A DNA stretch of 64,000 nucleotides from contig NZ_JAPDNR010000001.1 in assembly GCF_025989125.1 (NCBI RefSeq), forward strand, positions 6,808,087-6,872,086. The letters run 5' to 3'. Of this stretch, positions 62,830 through 64,000 are shown piece after piece. The stretch comes from Chitinophaga nivalis (GTDB lineage Bacteria; Bacteroidota; Bacteroidia; Chitinophagales; Chitinophagaceae). The translations under genes were made by a program, and so were the position numbers. How positions within the stretch are numbered: the stretch's first letter is position 1; every line of letters begins with the position of its first letter. The notes beneath the pieces were generated by a model. That model had not been told where the DNA came from. It saw only the letters and a program-made list of their open reading frames with translations, and searched no databases.

Positions 62830-63456
62830 TCAACATAACAATTGATTGTCAATCGCGCACTTAATCAGCATGGCGGTATTTCTGGCTTTTAGTTTCCCTA
62901 ACAGATTTCTACGGTGGCTGTCTACCGTATCGGCACTGATAAATAATTTCTCTGCAATCTCCAGGTTGGTATTCCCGTTGGCGATCAGCGACAATACCTC
63001 TTTTTCTCTTTTAGTCACATGCGGCGTATGTACACGCCCGTTATGTAACGGGCCATGCAAGGTTTCCTCCGCATCCGGTGAGAGGTAAATTCCGCCGGCA
63101 TGTACAGTATGAATAGCCGTCAGCAGTTCTTCCTTATTGGTATTAATAAGCATACAACCACTGGCGCCGTTTTCCATCATGTCCTGCAGGTGTTTTTTCT
63201 CTTTCTGATAGCTCAGTCCCAGGACTTTCACCTGTGGGTATCTTCTTTTGATAGTAGCACACAGGTCTGCGCCACTGATGTCTGACAGGGTTATATCCAA
63301 CAACATCACATCTACCGGGTGATGTAGTAAAAACTTAAGGCAGGAGGCGCCATTTCTGGCCTGCCCCGCCAGCTCTATATCTTTCTCAAGGCAAAGTAGC
63401 GAGTGAAGCCCCTCCAGTATTAATGGATGGTCATCCACAAAGTAAACGCGGATCAT
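62830..63456 (-). CDS. NarL/FixJ-type response regulator (LuxR HTH)
   Basis: 208 residues. Receiver domain with VDDHPLILEG (~6), the phosphoacceptor Asp in VMLLDITLSDISG (~54), and Lys-free GCMLINTNKEEL at the position where the conserved Lys usually sits. The HTH is TKREKEVLSLIANGNTNLEI and DTVDSHRRNLLGKLKARN. It is clearly a relative of the regulator at 55345-55968. No kinase gene is beside it in the window. The loss of the switch Lys suggests an atypical or constitutive regulator. Confidence 0.9.
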   Translation of the reverse strand: MIRVYFVDDHPLILEGLHSLLCLEKDIELAGQARNGASCLKFLLHHPVDVMLLDITLSDISGADLCATIKRRYPQVKVLGLSYQKEKKHLQDMMENGASGCMLINTNKEELLTAIHTVHAGGIYLSPDAEETLHGPLHNGRVHTPHVTKREKEVLSLIANGNTNLEIAEKLFISADTVDSHRRNLLGKLKARNTAMLIKCAIDNQLLC

Positions 63457-63649
63457 GGTTTTTCAGGTTTGCTGTAACGTTAACATATGCTATGGCATAG
63501 CCTAAATCGGGCGAACAGAAAATTAAAAGTACTCACAGAATAAACGTAATATAACTAAAAAAAACATACTGCTCAGCAGTAAGTCGAAGGGGAAATTGAT
63601 AGCATGGTTTGCGCGCTCCTTGTTGGCAATTTTATTATACAGACAGTCA

Positions 63650-64000
63650 TCAGGACATCAACAAACATTCATCCCAGGCAGGCACGGTATTATCGTCTAC
63701 AAAGCTCATCAGCGCCAGTCCGATACCAGCTATGCCTTCCAGTACATTATGGCTGTTGACATAATCCGGGTGATGCAGGAATTTGTATCCGGCCAGGCCG
63801 TCTTCCCAGGTGTTCATTTTGAGGGTGGCTTGCAGCCAGAACTCAGCTCCTTGTTGCAGCAGCGGATCGCCGGTAGCTTTAAAGGCCTGCAGTAGCATGT
63901 GGGCTACGCCGGCACTGCCATGACACAAACAGGCGTCGTTGATGCTGCCGTTTTCTGCATTTCTGTGTTGTACAATATGTTTAAATATCAGATGTGCTTC
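63650..64000 (-). CDS. LanC-family lanthionine cyclase, C-terminal part (N-terminus outside window)
   Basis: The frame ends at a TGA (63652-63650) and stays open to the right edge; 116 residues are visible. It contains INDACLCHGSAGVAHMLLQA with the intact LCHG zinc-ligand motif and ends with NVLEGIAGIGLALMSFVD, the last LanC barrel block (usually GLMTGxAGIG). This is a normal zinc-type LanC, unlike the protein at 30151-32073. The rest of a lanthipeptide locus is expected to the right. The orphan precursor at 58652-58867 could be one of its substrates. Confidence 0.88.
   Translation of the reverse strand, partial: EAHLIFKHIVQHRNAENGSINDACLCHGSAGVAHMLLQAFKATGDPLLQQGAEFWLQATLKMNTWEDGLAGYKFLHHPDYVNSHNVLEGIAGIGLALMSFVDDNTVPAWDECLLMS

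Noticed and set aside
1..64000. CRISPR arrays, tRNA, rRNA, insertion sequences or phage attachment sites
   Set aside because: No spaced direct repeats, cloverleaf with an anticodon loop, transposase motif or paired att-like repeats were seen on reading both strands by eye.

Overview
The window looks like chromosomal DNA of a Bacteroidota bacterium, most likely Chitinophaga or a close relative. It carries two SusC/SusD pairs, a FecR-type cell-surface signalling cassette, TPR histidine kinases paired with LuxR-type regulators, GG-type lanthipeptide precursors, and several -7 boxes of the Bacteroidota form TAnnTTTG. The genus is inferred; I saw no rRNA, tRNA, CRISPR array or insertion sequence.

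Layout. 1-6119 is the 5' two-thirds or so of a nonribosomal peptide synthetase on the minus strand, cut by the left edge (C-A-T-E-C-A...). 6659-7423 encodes an M57-like lipoprotein metalloprotease. 8188-11915 holds a flavin monooxygenase, a Gfo/Idh/MocA oxidoreductase and an O-methyltransferase, all on the minus strand. 12508-17919 holds a DUF92 membrane protein, a TetR regulator, a lipoprotein hydrolase and the two LPS heptose genes hldE-hldD. 18252-20026 holds an astacin-like lipoprotein protease and an unusual sigma factor fused to a FecR N-terminal domain. 20247-24155 is an AT-rich island with two small proteins, a frameshifted gene remnant and a NACHT NTPase, which suggests acquired, possibly defence-related DNA.

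24376-32436 is the most interesting block. It is a class I-type lanthipeptide locus with a C39 peptidase/ABC exporter, a split LanB (glutamylation and elimination parts on separate genes) and a 640-residue LanC-like protein. That protein has lost two of the three canonical zinc ligands and carries a long C-terminal extension. A convergently transcribed 58-residue precursor with a double-Gly leader lies downstream. The precursor sits directly behind a minus-strand operon (38715-32605) for a siderophore-type TonB receptor and a DUF3526 ABC exporter. A second orphan precursor with four cysteines lies at 58652-58867, and a LanC with an intact CHG motif runs off the right edge, so a second lanthipeptide locus probably continues beyond the window.

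38898-43387 is a SusC/SusD pair. 44072-51959 is a complete signalling-controlled nutrient locus: ECF sigma factor, FecR anti-sigma, SusC with STN domain, SusD and a phosphodiesterase/pyrophosphatase. 52039-54110 is a divergent AraC regulator and Old Yellow Enzyme pair. 54428-55253 has three small membrane proteins, two of them tandem duplicates. 55345-58227 is a two-component system. 59075-61352 has a 2H phosphoesterase, unidentified small proteins and a dodecin. 61469-63456 has an orphan SbnB-like enzyme and another LuxR-type response regulator.

Boundaries between units are marked by clear hairpins at 6541, 18141, 32207, 38809, 51975, 54117, 58552 and 61397. All functions are read from motifs by eye; no database search was run.
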